From: Hepatocystis sp. ex Piliocolobus tephrosceles
Taxonomy: Eukaryota; Apicomplexa; Aconoidasida; Haemosporida; Plasmodiidae
Assembly (NCBI GenBank): GCA_902459845.2
Contig: CABPSV020000432.1
Coordinates: 1 to 16,332, forward strand
DNA: 16,332 bases
Direction of reading: 5' to 3'
The notes under the pieces are model-generated. The model made no database searches, was not told the DNA's origin, and saw nothing but the letters and a program-made list of their open reading frames with translations. Each line of letters starts with the position of its first letter. Position 1 is the stretch's first letter. This document shows positions 1 through 9,347 of this stretch, one piece after another. The position numbers and the translations under genes are program-made.

Positions 1-158
1 AGATACATACAAACTGACAAAACGTGACAAGCTATTGCTATATACGTATATATGCATATATTAAAAAGAAACAGTAAAACAAAATAAAATAAAATAGCAA
101 AGTACAAACATAAAGTAAAATCGCAAACAAAAGAAAATAACATCGCAAACAAAAGAAA
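1..158 (+). other. 5' leader/upstream region of the first gene
   Basis: A-rich sequence with no gene. It contains a short upstream ATG frame (52-87, 11 codons plus stop). An imperfect tandem duplication (121-142 and 143-160) runs directly into the start codon at 159. The promoter proper lies outside the window or is not recognisable. Confidence 0.5.
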
Positions 159-1485
159 ATGAATAACTTTCAAAGGGTTATGTGCGCCTCTCGTTTCATG
201 CGTGTGTTTGGAAAGTTCAAAAGAGCACAACTAAGAGAAAAGCCACAAAGAAAAATAGGACCATTTAGTAATCCTGTGAAAAGATTAGCAAGATTAAAAG
301 AGAAGGAAAGACTATTTTGTGACATCGGTATGCCGCGTATTATACCAAGGGCAAAAATAAACCATAAAGAAAAATTGTTACAAGTTATAAAACCACCAAA
401 AGTAAAAAAAGAAGTACTAGAAAGAAGGTTAGATTTTTTATTGTCAAATGACAGTGTATATCAACAGTTATATAACAAAATGTATAATGGTATAACACCA
501 TATCAATGTGAACTGTTTATGTGGGAAAGACAAATGAGAGATTTACGGAAAATATACAGAGCACAATATATACATAAATTAAGTGAAGTTACAAATGAAG
601 AAAGAAATAAACAAATAAAATTATTATTACAAACTAAAGAAGATAAAAAAAAAAGAAAAGAAAAAATTCGAACTCGAATTTTAGAAGATAAAAAAAGACG
701 AGCTATACTAAAAGATCGTATATCATTAGAAAAAAAAGTAAATGAATCTATTCTTTTTAAAAGACAATCTAATATAAAAAAAAAAAATATTTATTGGTTA
801 AATAAATTACAAAAAAAATGTATGTATTTAAATGCAGAAGATTTTGAAAAAAAAATAAATAATATAGATAAAGAAAATGTTAAAACTGATAAGAATGATG
901 GTATGAAAAATGTTTTAGGTTTGACTAAAAAAAGTAACACTATCAGTGGTGCTATCAAAAGTAATCATATAAACTATCAAACAGATGGTAGTGATAATGA
1001 TGGTGATATTGATGGTAAAGACATTTTATTTAATCGTAATATTTCAACTAGTGCATTATACAAAGACCTAGGATATAATATAAGAGAAGATAAAGAATAT
1101 AATAGTAGTAATTTTAAAATAGATAAAGTTTATAGGAAATTATTGGAAGAATCTTTTGAATTTTTAGAAGAGGATGCAGATCAATACGAAGAAGAAAAAA
1201 TTGATCAAAATGATTCCAATTCTAGTATTGATGGTTATAATAATAATGTATCACATTTAAAAAGAGCAAAAATTTTATATTCTTCTTTTAGTAATGATGA
1301 AAAATTAAAACTTTTAGATGAAAAAATAGCTATTATAACTAAAATAATTGAAGAAAAATCATTTGCTAAAGGTATAGAAAATAATAATATAATGTTTTAT
1401 ATTCAATTAAAAGATAAATTAGAGGCTTCAAAACAATCATTCTTAGAAAAAAACTATTTAGAAAATGTAAATGATAAATTAAGCT

Positions 1486-1487
<2 letters not shown>
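159..1487 (+). CDS. Basic coiled-coil protein, tentative mitochondrial ribosomal protein mS26-like
   Basis: Single-exon frame of 442 residues; ATG at 159, stop TAG at 1485-1487. The N-terminus is rich in Arg/Lys with hydrophobic spacing and no acidic residue before about residue 27 (CASRFMRVFGKFKR), compatible with a mitochondrial presequence. Residues about 115-235 form a charged helical segment: a Tyr/Leu/Arg patch (MRDLRKIYRAQYIHKLSEV, about 126-144), a long K/R/E helix, then W213 and a closing stretch WLNKLQKKCMYLNAEDFEKKI. The pattern LR..Y....+.KL.E, a long helix, W..L and E+.E.+I recalls mS26 (MRPS26/Pet123), judged from memory only. Residues about 240-442 are an acidic, Asn-rich extension without a recognised domain. 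M8 and M14 are alternative starts. It converges on the minus-strand RING gene. It is certainly coding by composition and length; the mS26 assignment is weak and it could be a lineage-specific protein. Confidence 0.85.
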
Positions 1488-1517
<30 letters not shown>

Positions 1518-1720
1518 CTATACCTGCCATATTGTTATTTAATTAAAAAAAAGCTATTATTGTTTTTGATTATTTTGTGCAGTATATTATGTTATATATA
1601 TATTTTTTTTAGTAAATCCATTTTTATTTTAATACTGAACATATTTATGTGTGATAATTGTTGTTTTAAGAGTGTCATTGATAAAAAGTTTTCATAAAAA
1701 AAGGGAACATATTATTACAA

Positions 1721-1881
1721 GAAGGTGGACAAGAAGGTGGACAAGCAGGTGGACAAGAAGGTAGACAAGCAGGTGGACAAAAAGGTGGACAAGCAGGTGG
1801 ACAAGAAGGTAGACAAGCAGGTGGACAAGCAGGTAAACAAGCAGGTAGACAAGCAGGTAGACAAGCAGGTAGACAAGCAGG
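1721..1881. repeat. 12-bp minisatellite, about 13.4 copies
   Basis: Thirteen contiguous 12-bp units of the form g(a/c)aggt(g/a)gacaa occupy 1721-1876, followed by a partial unit to 1881. A detached copy (caaggtggacaa) lies near 1904. Variation is limited to a few positions (gaa/gca/aaa at the start, tgg/tag/taa in the middle). The array is about half G+C, far above its surroundings. As 12 is divisible by 3, frames stay open on both strands (Leu-Pro-Ala-Cys on minus, Ala-Gly-Gly-Gln on plus). These frames lack convincing starts or flanking coding sequence, so I treat the array as non-coding. Confidence 0.95.
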
Positions 1882-2370
1882 ATGGATAACTATGATTGAC
1901 AAACAAGGTGGACAAAAGAAAAAAGGTTGCTCCCTTTTTTATATCAATTTTTTGTATAACTTTTTTATATGCGATCAACAAAAACACTTTCAGTGATTAT
2001 AGACATATACTTTTTTTTATTCCTAATGTTAAATATTTTATCATATTTTTTTTAAGGTTGCTATTATTTCATTTTTAAGAATTATTTATGTAAATATACT
2101 TTATATACTTCCATTTGTTTTAATTATACTTTTTAATATAAACCTATTAAAATTTTACAAATTTTTTAAAACTAAAAAATGTGAAATATGTATAAAGATA
2201 AATAAAACACATTTTTATTTTTACAAAAAAAAAAAAATAAGAATGATTAAATAAATACAAAATAAGTTATATTTGATTAAAAACAAAACAAATAAATAAA
2301 AAAAAAGGGATTTACATAACAAAGAAGAAATAGGTACTTAAAGATATTCAAAAATGTATGTACCTATATC

Positions 2371-2407
<37 letters not shown>

Positions 2408-2737
2408 TAAAAGAGAGAAAACTAACATATAAAATTAATATAAATAATGCTTGGTTATAAATGAGATGCTCCTTTAATAAAGATTAAATAATGCAAAAAA
2501 AACAAAATTGAATTGAGATTAATATATACCTAATTAAAGATAAGGGAGGTTAATAAATATGTATAAATATATTATAATCAAGTTAGTGAAAACATATATT
2601 GACACATTATATCACGGTAAGTACTTTTGAATTGTTTGTGGCTTGTGTTTTTATATTTAAAAAAGAAAAAAAAAGAAAAAAAAAATCACATATTATTCAT
2701 GCCTTGTTGTCGTTGTTGTTCACTTTATTTAGTATAA

Positions 2738-2967
2738 TTTAATTTATTTTTTTTATACTTTAATTTATTTTTTTTATACTTTAATTTATTTTTTTTATGT
2801 TTTAATTTATTTTTTTTATGCTTTAATTTATTTTTTTTATACTTTAATTTATTTTTTTTATGCTTTAATTTATTTTTTTTATGCTTTAATTTATTTTTTT
2901 TATGCTTAAATTTATTTTTTTTATGCTTTAATTTATTTTTTTTATACTTTAATTTATTTGTTTATAC
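2738..2967. repeat. 21-bp satellite, about 11 copies, each with AATAAA on the minus strand
   Basis: The unit is tttaatttattttttttat followed by ac, gc or gt. It repeats head to tail from 2738, with a shortened 20-bp last unit at 2948-2967. Read on the minus strand, the strand of the adjacent RING gene, every unit contains the poly(A) hexamer AATAAA. The stop codon of that gene (2969-2971) lies at the edge of the array inside a further degenerate copy. A role in 3'-end formation is inference. Confidence 0.93.
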
Positions 2968-2968
2968 T

Positions 2969-5418
2969 TTAATTTTTTTTTTTTTTTTTTTTAGTATTTT
3001 TTTTTTTAACAAAATCCATCAAATTAACCGTCATAGACCCACATACAATAAAAATATTTTCTCCTTCTTTTGTTTTATCCATTTTTGATTTACTATCATT
3101 AGTCTGATTTTTTTTTTTAATCACATCAAGGAATGTACGTTTATGTATAACATTATTTCCATTTTCATCATCTGCCAATTTATCCTTTTCATAATTACAA
3201 TCATTGTTATTACATTCATTCTTCGCATTTTTTTTTTTTTCATTTTTTTTTGGATTATTATTATTACTATTAACGTTGTTACTACTGCTATTTATTTTTT
3301 TTTTACTATCACCAACATAATGTTTAGTAACCTGTCCCTCTTTCTGCTCACGCTTATTTTCGTATTTTTGTTCTTGTTTCTGCTTTTGTTCCTGCTCTTG
3401 TTCTTGCTTATAGTCATGCTCCTGTTCTTGTACCTGTTCTTGTTCCTGCTCTTTTTTCTGTCCCTGTTCTTGTTCCTGCTCTTTTTTCTGTCCCTGTTCT
3501 TGTTCCTGCTCTTGCATTTCCTTAGTTTCTACATTTTTCACACTTGCCAAATTTATACTATCCATTTGATTTTTTGTTAAATGTTCGTCATAGTGAAACA
3601 GTTTAGAACTTTCCAGTGTCAAACTAGGAAACGTTTTATCATCAGAATGCTCAGAACGTCTAATATAATGGTTTAAATTTTTAAAATAATAATAAAAATA
3701 TATTGATATACATAATAACACAAAATATATATATATATATATATATATATTATTAGAGTGATATCATAAAATAACATACAAACATTAGACCTATTTAAGT
3801 GTATACATATATGTACATACACATATATATGTACATATGTGGAAGTTTATACAAAAAAAAAAAAAAAAAAAAAAAAAGAATTAAAAATAAAAATAAGAAA
3901 AACCAATTTATCATATTTTATACATCGTATTTATTTACCTTTGTATGTTATAATTTCCAGTCATTGAGTCCTCTAAAAAATTGATTGTATTTCGAGGCAA
4001 ATTCCAATAAAGTTTTTCTTTTCGGTTCATGTCTTCATCCTATAAAAATAAATAAGTGAATAAATAAGTGAATAAATATGTGGATAGGTAGATGTATATT
4101 ATCACGAATAGACACATATGCGTCCATTTGTATATTATTTAATTTATCTCTTTTTAACACATACATAGGCATGTATTATATAGCCAATATTAGTAGCTTA
4201 CCGCTAACAACTTAAAATACTTTTCCTCCTGTCTTTTTTTACTCAATATAAATCGATGCTTCTTTTCCCTTTCAAGTATTTCTTTCTAAATTCAAAAAAA
4301 AAAAAAAAAGATAAAAAAATTAAAGTTAAAGTTAAGGTGAAAGTGGTTATGGGAGTGAGAGTGAGGGGTGACATTAGAAAAAACAAAAAAAAAATTAATT
4401 TAAAATTTTGATTTTTTGAAATTACTGAAAAGTATGTTTTAGTTTTTTTCGACACAAGGTTATCTGAATTAAAACAAAAACAAAAAATGGAGATAAAAAT
4501 AATCGAATGAAAAAGGTATAAGAAGAATAATCCGATAAAGCACTAACATAAATATTTTTATGAATATAAATATATTAATATATATGTATATACACACATA
4601 ATGATGGAAAAACGAAAAAAAATAAAACAAAATATCTTACCTATATTTATAGAAACAAAAAAAACGTTAACTCCCAAAGGTAAATGTGACAAAGTTGGGT
4701 GTCTGTTAATAAAAAAAAAAAAAAATTAAAAAAAAAGAAACAATCATATGTATATATAAAACAATTACTAATTATAAATTTGATTACATATGTGCGTATG
4801 TATATATATTTATGTTTTTCTATATGGAAAATTGTGTCGATCATAAATATTACTTATTTCTCATTTTGGGGTCTAGTTCGAAAGATTCAATGTATGTAAT
4901 TTGTTTATCACATAGAAATTTTGGTATTCTATTTAAATCATTATCATACTCATAAAAAAGTAATCTAAAAATAAAACAGTTTGAAAAAAAGCAGTATACA
5001 TATATGTATATACATATATGTATATATACATATGTATATGTAGAGATATAGATATGTGCATAAAAACTTTTTTAATTTGTTATACTTTAGGATAAAAGGA
5101 TCTAAGAATATGCATTGTCCATCTACACATTGATAAAAATAGATTTCTATAAATAAAGAAAAAATAATTTAGTCAGTATATTATTATATACATGGGTTAT
5201 GTGCATAAACTGGGTGCATTAAATGGGTATATATATACATATATGTTTTATACTAACCATCTAGACTATTTATATTTTCAAGGCGTTCTTCATTATTATG
5301 TTTTTCTGAATCATTGTTATTCATCTTATTTGGAAAAAATTTTTGATTTTCATTTGTTTCCATTTCTAACACCATTACTCGTTTTAGTTGTTCAATGCTA
5401 TGCTGTAAATTGTAAATT

Positions 5419-5471
<53 letters not shown>

Positions 5472-6967
5472 AGTAAATAAATGAGTAAATAAATAAGTTA
5501 ATGAATAAGTTAATGAATAAACAACTGAATAAGTTAATGAATAAATAAATGAGTGAATAAAAAAGTAAGTTAATGAATAAACAAAATAGAATGATAACAT
5601 GACCTTAAATATATACAACAATGTAGTGGCTGTATATAAGTAATATATTGCACATATTATGTTGCATTAAATGGGACACATATTTGAATATGTATTTATT
5701 CATTCATTTGCTTATTTATTCATTTGTTTGGTTATCTGTCAATTCGTTTATTTATATATGAAAGTGTCATAAGCATCAACACAATAGGAACACATATATA
5801 TATATATATATAAATACATATTTTTTTTTTTTTTCCTATTACGTAAACGTCGTGAGCTAAATTATCATATAAATATAAGGAATCACAGGTGTGTTCATCG
5901 ATGTTCAATTGAGGATTAAGTTGTTCTATAGGTATATTTAAATATTCACTAATTTTTTTTTTAATACTTAATATGGCTTTTTGAATTATAATTTCATCCA
6001 GTATAGCTATATTAACTGTTTGACGATTTAATAAAAAATAAAAAATTGTTAATTCTTTTATCCATAAGGATAAAGGATTATAAAAATAAAATCTTTTTGC
6101 AAAATGAACACCTGAATTTAAATTATATTTTAAAATAATATCTGTATGTGTTTGACTAACTGTAATTAAATTTTTATTTATATAATCATTATTAACAATA
6201 TATTTATCATTGATTGTTTTATTATTTTTTAGAAAATTATTATTTGTTATATTAAAAGTATTATTAAATATGATCTTTGTTGATTTTAAATTTAATTTTT
6301 TATTTTTTGTATATAATAAACACATATTTATATAATCATTAATTTTATAATTTTTAACAAAATGGAAATTTACAGAACGTAAATCTTTTTCATTAATTAT
6401 TTCAAAACATATTGGACATTTTTTCCATGTTGTATATTTTTCTATAAAAAAGTATTTTAAAATACAAAAATAACAAAATATATGTCTACAATTTGTTATT
6501 TTTGGTGAAATAATATTATTTTCAAGACATATTGGACAACTTAAGTAAGTATTGTCATAGGTTATATAATCTACTTTTTCAATTCGATCCCATTCAATTT
6601 TATCATCCACATTATATTGTAAATATTTTTTATCATTTACATAATAACGAAAATTACAATTCAAATACTGGTTTTTATTTTTAGTTGTTTTCTTTTTTAT
6701 TATAGGTATATAACTGTTATAATTTTTTGGATAAGGATTATTTATTCTTGTTGGTTGGTATCTGTTATAATGAATTAAAAAATTTACATTTATTTCTTTT
6801 TTGTTGTTTTTAGATTTTTTTTCATAAGCTGGTAAATCCTTTTTTTTATTATTTCTATTGTTGTTGTTGTTATTGTTGTTGTTATTGTTGTTGTTATTGT
6901 TGTTGTTATTGTTGTTGTTATTGTTGTTGTTATTGTTGTTGTTATTGTTGTTGTTATTGTTGTTGTT

Positions 6968-7003
<36 letters not shown>

Positions 7004-7660
7004 ATTATTGTTGTTACCACTGTTGTTATTACCACTGTTGTTATTACCACTGTTGTTATTACCACTGTTGTTATTACCACTGTTGTTGTTGTTGGTGTAG
7101 TTAATATGATTACAACTATCATCATTATTGCTGTTATTGTTACTGTTATTATCGCGTTTATTATTACTGTTATTATTATGTATAATATTACAGTTTTGTA
7201 ATGTATCAACCGAAATTACTTCACTGTTTTTTTTTTCAGCTCCTGTTTTCTTTATTTTTGAATAATTTTCTATACAAGTTTCATTTTTTTGTTCAATATT
7301 TTCTGTTTTTATTTCGTTTGTTATGTAGTCATCTTTTGACGTACATACGTTGTTTTTATCGCAACTTTCATTTTTATTATCGTTGCATATGCTCTTATCG
7401 TTATTTCCGTGGCCCACAAAATCATAATTTTTATTTACATTCTGTTTTAACTCATGAAACATTTTATTTCTTATGTATGTACTTTCAACAACATCATTAC
7501 TCGTATAACCTATAGAAGGATATGAATTATTTAAGATATCAACGCTTGTTTTTTTTTTATTTACATGCTCTTTTTTAGGCAAATGGATACATGTTTTTTT
7601 TAAATTATGTTCTTCATTCGTTAAAACAATGTTTTTTAATTTTATAATTTCATTATCCAT
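2969..7660 (-). CDS. RNF10/Mag2-family RING E3 ubiquitin ligase, nine exons, 1036 residues
   Basis: Exons in gene order: 7660-5843, 5402-5258, 5146-5086, 4964-4854, 4702-4641, 4463-4426, 4285-4202, 4039-3939, 3659-2969. All introns are GT-AG and all phases join. A C3HC4 RING lies at 375-418 (C375, C378, C391, H393, C396, C399, C415, C418). After it come YFYQCVDGQ (657-665), then HPTLSHLPLG (713-722), then a charged helix (about 737-773) and FPSL (817-820). This order matches RNF10, including its YFYQ-DGQ and LSHLPL signatures, as does NFLIHYNRY (293-301) before the RING. RNF10 and yeast Mag2 ubiquitinate 40S ribosomal proteins; that role is inferred here. Insertions are NNSGN repeats and a 53-Asn run (216-268), a Gln/Glu tract (856-916) and a Lys-rich C-terminus. 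The ATG at 7660 opens the long first exon; an extra 5' exon cannot be excluded. The gene diverges from the heme-oxygenase-like gene. Confidence 0.9.
3340..3520 (-). repeat. Coding Gln/Glu repeat tract with a 30-bp unit
   Basis: This lies in the last exon of the RING gene, residues about 856-916. It has a 10-residue unit (EQEQEQGQKK) in about two and a half near-identical 30-bp copies, then degenerate EQ/KQ repeats. It is low-complexity and predicted disordered. It lies beyond the conserved RNF10 core, so copy number probably varies freely. Confidence 0.9.
5403..5842 (-). other. Intron 1 of the RING gene with an A48 run and a 12-bp array
   Basis: This 440-bp GT-AG intron joins exon 1 (ending after Tyr606) to exon 2 (His607). 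On the plus strand it holds an A48 homopolymer (5422-5469). About nine degenerate 12-bp units (gagtaaataaat and aagttaatgaat types) follow at 5471-5582, and a (TA)n tract lies near 5792-5812. No gene is seen in it. Confidence 0.85.
5471..5582. repeat. Degenerate 12-bp minisatellite in intron 1
   Basis: Nine consecutive 12-bp units, mostly gagtaaataaat or aagttaatgaat, follow the A48 run. The antisense frame reads as Leu-Thr-Tyr/Ser-Phe-Ile repeats and is not a gene. Confidence 0.85.
6854..7081 (-). repeat. Coding microsatellite: NNSGN repeats and a 53-Asn run
   Basis: Within exon 1 of the RING gene, five Ser-Gly pairs recur every 15 bp (accact on plus at 7016, 7031, 7046, 7061 and 7076). They are followed by an uninterrupted Asn run, residues 216-268, ended by Arg269. 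Much of the run is a 12-bp array of one AAT and three AAC codons, and one end is pure AAC. The antisense reading gives a poly-Leu frame that is only a shadow. Confidence 0.95.
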
Positions 7661-7726
7661 CTTGAATTATTTGAGTAAGCATTATATATATAAATATGTA
7701 TATAATATATAAATATGTATAATATG

Positions 7727-7764
<38 letters not shown>

Positions 7765-7876
7765 CTCTTGGTTATTCTATAAATCTTAGCTATTTTTTCG
7801 CGTCCTTGTTTATTTCAGTTTTACTATTTTATTTTCGTTTAATAAAAGCGTTCCGAGCTTCTATTTAATTTTGCTC

Positions 7877-7923
7877 CGTTTTGTTTTGTTTTGTTTTGTT
7901 TTGTTTTGCTTTGTTTTGCTTTG

Positions 7924-7955
<32 letters not shown>

Positions 7956-7959
7956 TTCG
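7877..7959. repeat. Pentamer-derived (ttttg)n tract upstream of the RING gene
   Basis: Successive ttttg units change into ttttgc and then longer t-runs ending in gc. On the RING-gene strand this reads as CAAAA/GCAAAA repeats about 220-300 nt upstream of its ATG, probably in the leader or promoter. Confidence 0.85.
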
Positions 7960-8207
7960 CTCTTGTTTTATTGTATATATATTTTTTTCTTTAGTAAGAC
8001 ACACGCTTACAAGAAAGTTAAATAAATCAGTGAAATAAAAACAAAAATTTTAATTAATTATTTGATGTGATGTACATAGAAGTATACAAATGTGTATATG
8101 TATGTGTACATATATATTTATGTTTATATTTCAAACTTATAAACAAGATATGTCCTTTTATAACTATTAATTACTTCCAACAATAATGTTGTAAACATGG
8201 ATAGTGG

Positions 8208-8237
<30 letters not shown>

Positions 8238-8238
<1 letters not shown>

Positions 8239-8292
8239 AACAATAAACAACAAGCAATAAACAATAAACAATAAACAATAAACAATAAACAA
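8238..8292. repeat. Heptamer tandem repeat (acaataa)n
   Basis: Directly behind an A29 run, the unit acaataa repeats with two early variants (acaacaa, gcaataa) and then near-perfect copies. The minus-strand frame (Leu-Leu-Phe-Ile-Val-Tyr-Cys type) is created by the repeat and is not supported as a gene. Confidence 0.9.
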
Positions 8293-8747
8293 ATAAGTAC
8301 CAATATACACACATACCTAGCCAAGCACATAAATAAATGCGTGAGAGTTGTAAATATGTTAGTATTTATCGTAGGAAAAAGCGAAAAAAAAAAAAAATAT
8401 ATATATACCTTATTTAGCGTTTTTATGCAAATTTATATATATATTTATGTATACATATTTATATGTATGTTAAAATATATATTTTTTGTAACTTTATGAT
8501 GCATATTTTGCTACATTTCGAAACAGTACAAATAAATCGTAAAGGAAAAAATAAAATTTTGAAAAACGATTACAGTTCAGAGTACAATAACCGATAGGGA
8601 CAAAAATTATGCGCAGTAAAGTAAAAACAAATAAATATATATTTAAATATGTATATATTAAATTTTTTTTTTTTTTTTTTTTTTTTATTTGTCTACTTTA
8701 TACACAAACTTTGTAATTGTTGTATAGTTGTTTCAATATAAGATGGG

Positions 8748-8780
<33 letters not shown>

Positions 8781-8971
8781 TTTTGTCCCTTTTTCCCTTT
8801 TTTTTTTAATTTCTTGTTAATAATCTCTACGTGCGACTTTTATTTCAAAAATAAAAAAATAAAAAAAAAAATTAAATTTAAATGACAATAACATAAAAAG
8901 CAGACAGTAAATAATGAATAAAACGATTTATTAAAAAGCCAAGAGTATGAGTCGATTCACATAAAAGTTAC

Positions 8972-9007
<36 letters not shown>

Positions 9008-9245
9008 ATGTAAAATCCTGAATGAGGAGCTTAAATGTACATGTTAAAAAAAAACATATGTCACAATATCAAACCCCAAGGCATTTTTAGCATCTGTAAC
9101 TATTGCAGAAAGTGGTAATGTTTATTTTCTTACCATTTAAAATAAGCGTTCACTGAATCATTAATTCTTATCCAACTATTTTCATTTTTTTTTATTTTTT
9201 TATTGATGAATTTTTTTTTTATCATAATAATATAATGGAAGTAAA

Positions 9246-9279
<34 letters not shown>

Positions 9280-9327
9280 GTGAAAGCCTTTAAAAACGTT
9301 CATATTAAATATTATTATTTTTATATA

Positions 9328-9339
9328 ATGACAAAATAA
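9328..9339 (+). promoter_or_regulatory. Minimal uORF before the heme-oxygenase-like gene
   Basis: ATG ACA AAA TAA ends 8 nt before the chosen ATG at 9348. If the transcript starts upstream, ribosomes meet this three-codon frame first and must reinitiate or leak past. A functional effect is inference; uORFs are common in Plasmodium leaders. Confidence 0.45.
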
Positions 9340-9347
9340 TAAAAAGT

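Larger units (their letters stand above)
1488..2968. other. Convergent intergenic spacer
   Basis: This is the 1.48-kb space between two converging genes. It begins with a T30 run (1488-1517) right after the stop of the first gene. It then holds a GC-richer 12-bp minisatellite (1721-1881), unstructured AT-rich sequence with a (TA)n tract near 2377-2401, and a 21-bp AT satellite (2738-2967) abutting the stop of the minus-strand gene. Short open frames here come from the repeats, and I see no convincing gene. It must contain the 3' ends and polyadenylation sites of both genes. Confidence 0.8.
7661..9347. other. Divergent promoter spacer between the RING and heme-oxygenase-like genes
   Basis: This 1.69-kb spacer must carry the promoters and 5' leaders of two genes read away from each other. 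It contains a (TA)n tract (about 7735-7757), a (ttttg)n/(ctttttttg)n tract (7877-7959) and A29 at 8208-8236. A heptamer array of acaataa type (8238-8292), T24 at 8663-8686, A29 at 8748-8776 and (TA)n at about 8978-9002 follow. An A30 run lies at 9248-9277. Two patches are less repetitive: 8517-8625 and 9005-9225. No core promoter motif can be named with confidence. Confidence 0.75.

Noticed and set aside
1721..1881. CRISPR-like array
   Set aside because: The 12-bp units are contiguous with no spacers, and the genome is eukaryotic.
1675..1987. Minus-strand frames of Cys/Pro/Leu/Thr/Ser repeats
   Set aside because: They are produced by the 12-bp minisatellite, with no unique conserved flank, signal or splice partner. 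Kept only as a repeat and a finding.
3143..3580. 145-residue hydrophobic plus-strand frame
   Set aside because: Antisense of the Gln/Glu/Asn/Lys-rich last exon of the RING gene.
4243..4455. 70-residue minus-strand frame as an independent small membrane protein
   Set aside because: It is exon 6 of the RING gene read through intron 6 into exon 7 in the wrong phase.
6858..7100. Plus-strand poly-Leu frame and the minus-strand Thr/Ile frame over the same bases
   Set aside because: Both are shadows of the Asn/NNSGN repeat in exon 1 of the RING gene; any triplet repeat opens all frames.
8124..8330. 68-residue hydrophobic minus-strand frame
   Set aside because: Built from the acaataa heptamer array and an A29 run; the composition is that of the repeat.
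9005..9225. Mitochondrial ATP synthase epsilon-like small gene on the minus strand
   Set aside because: A loose resemblance of the two short frames to that subunit, but they cannot be joined in phase by a GT-AG intron. Left as an unexplained island.
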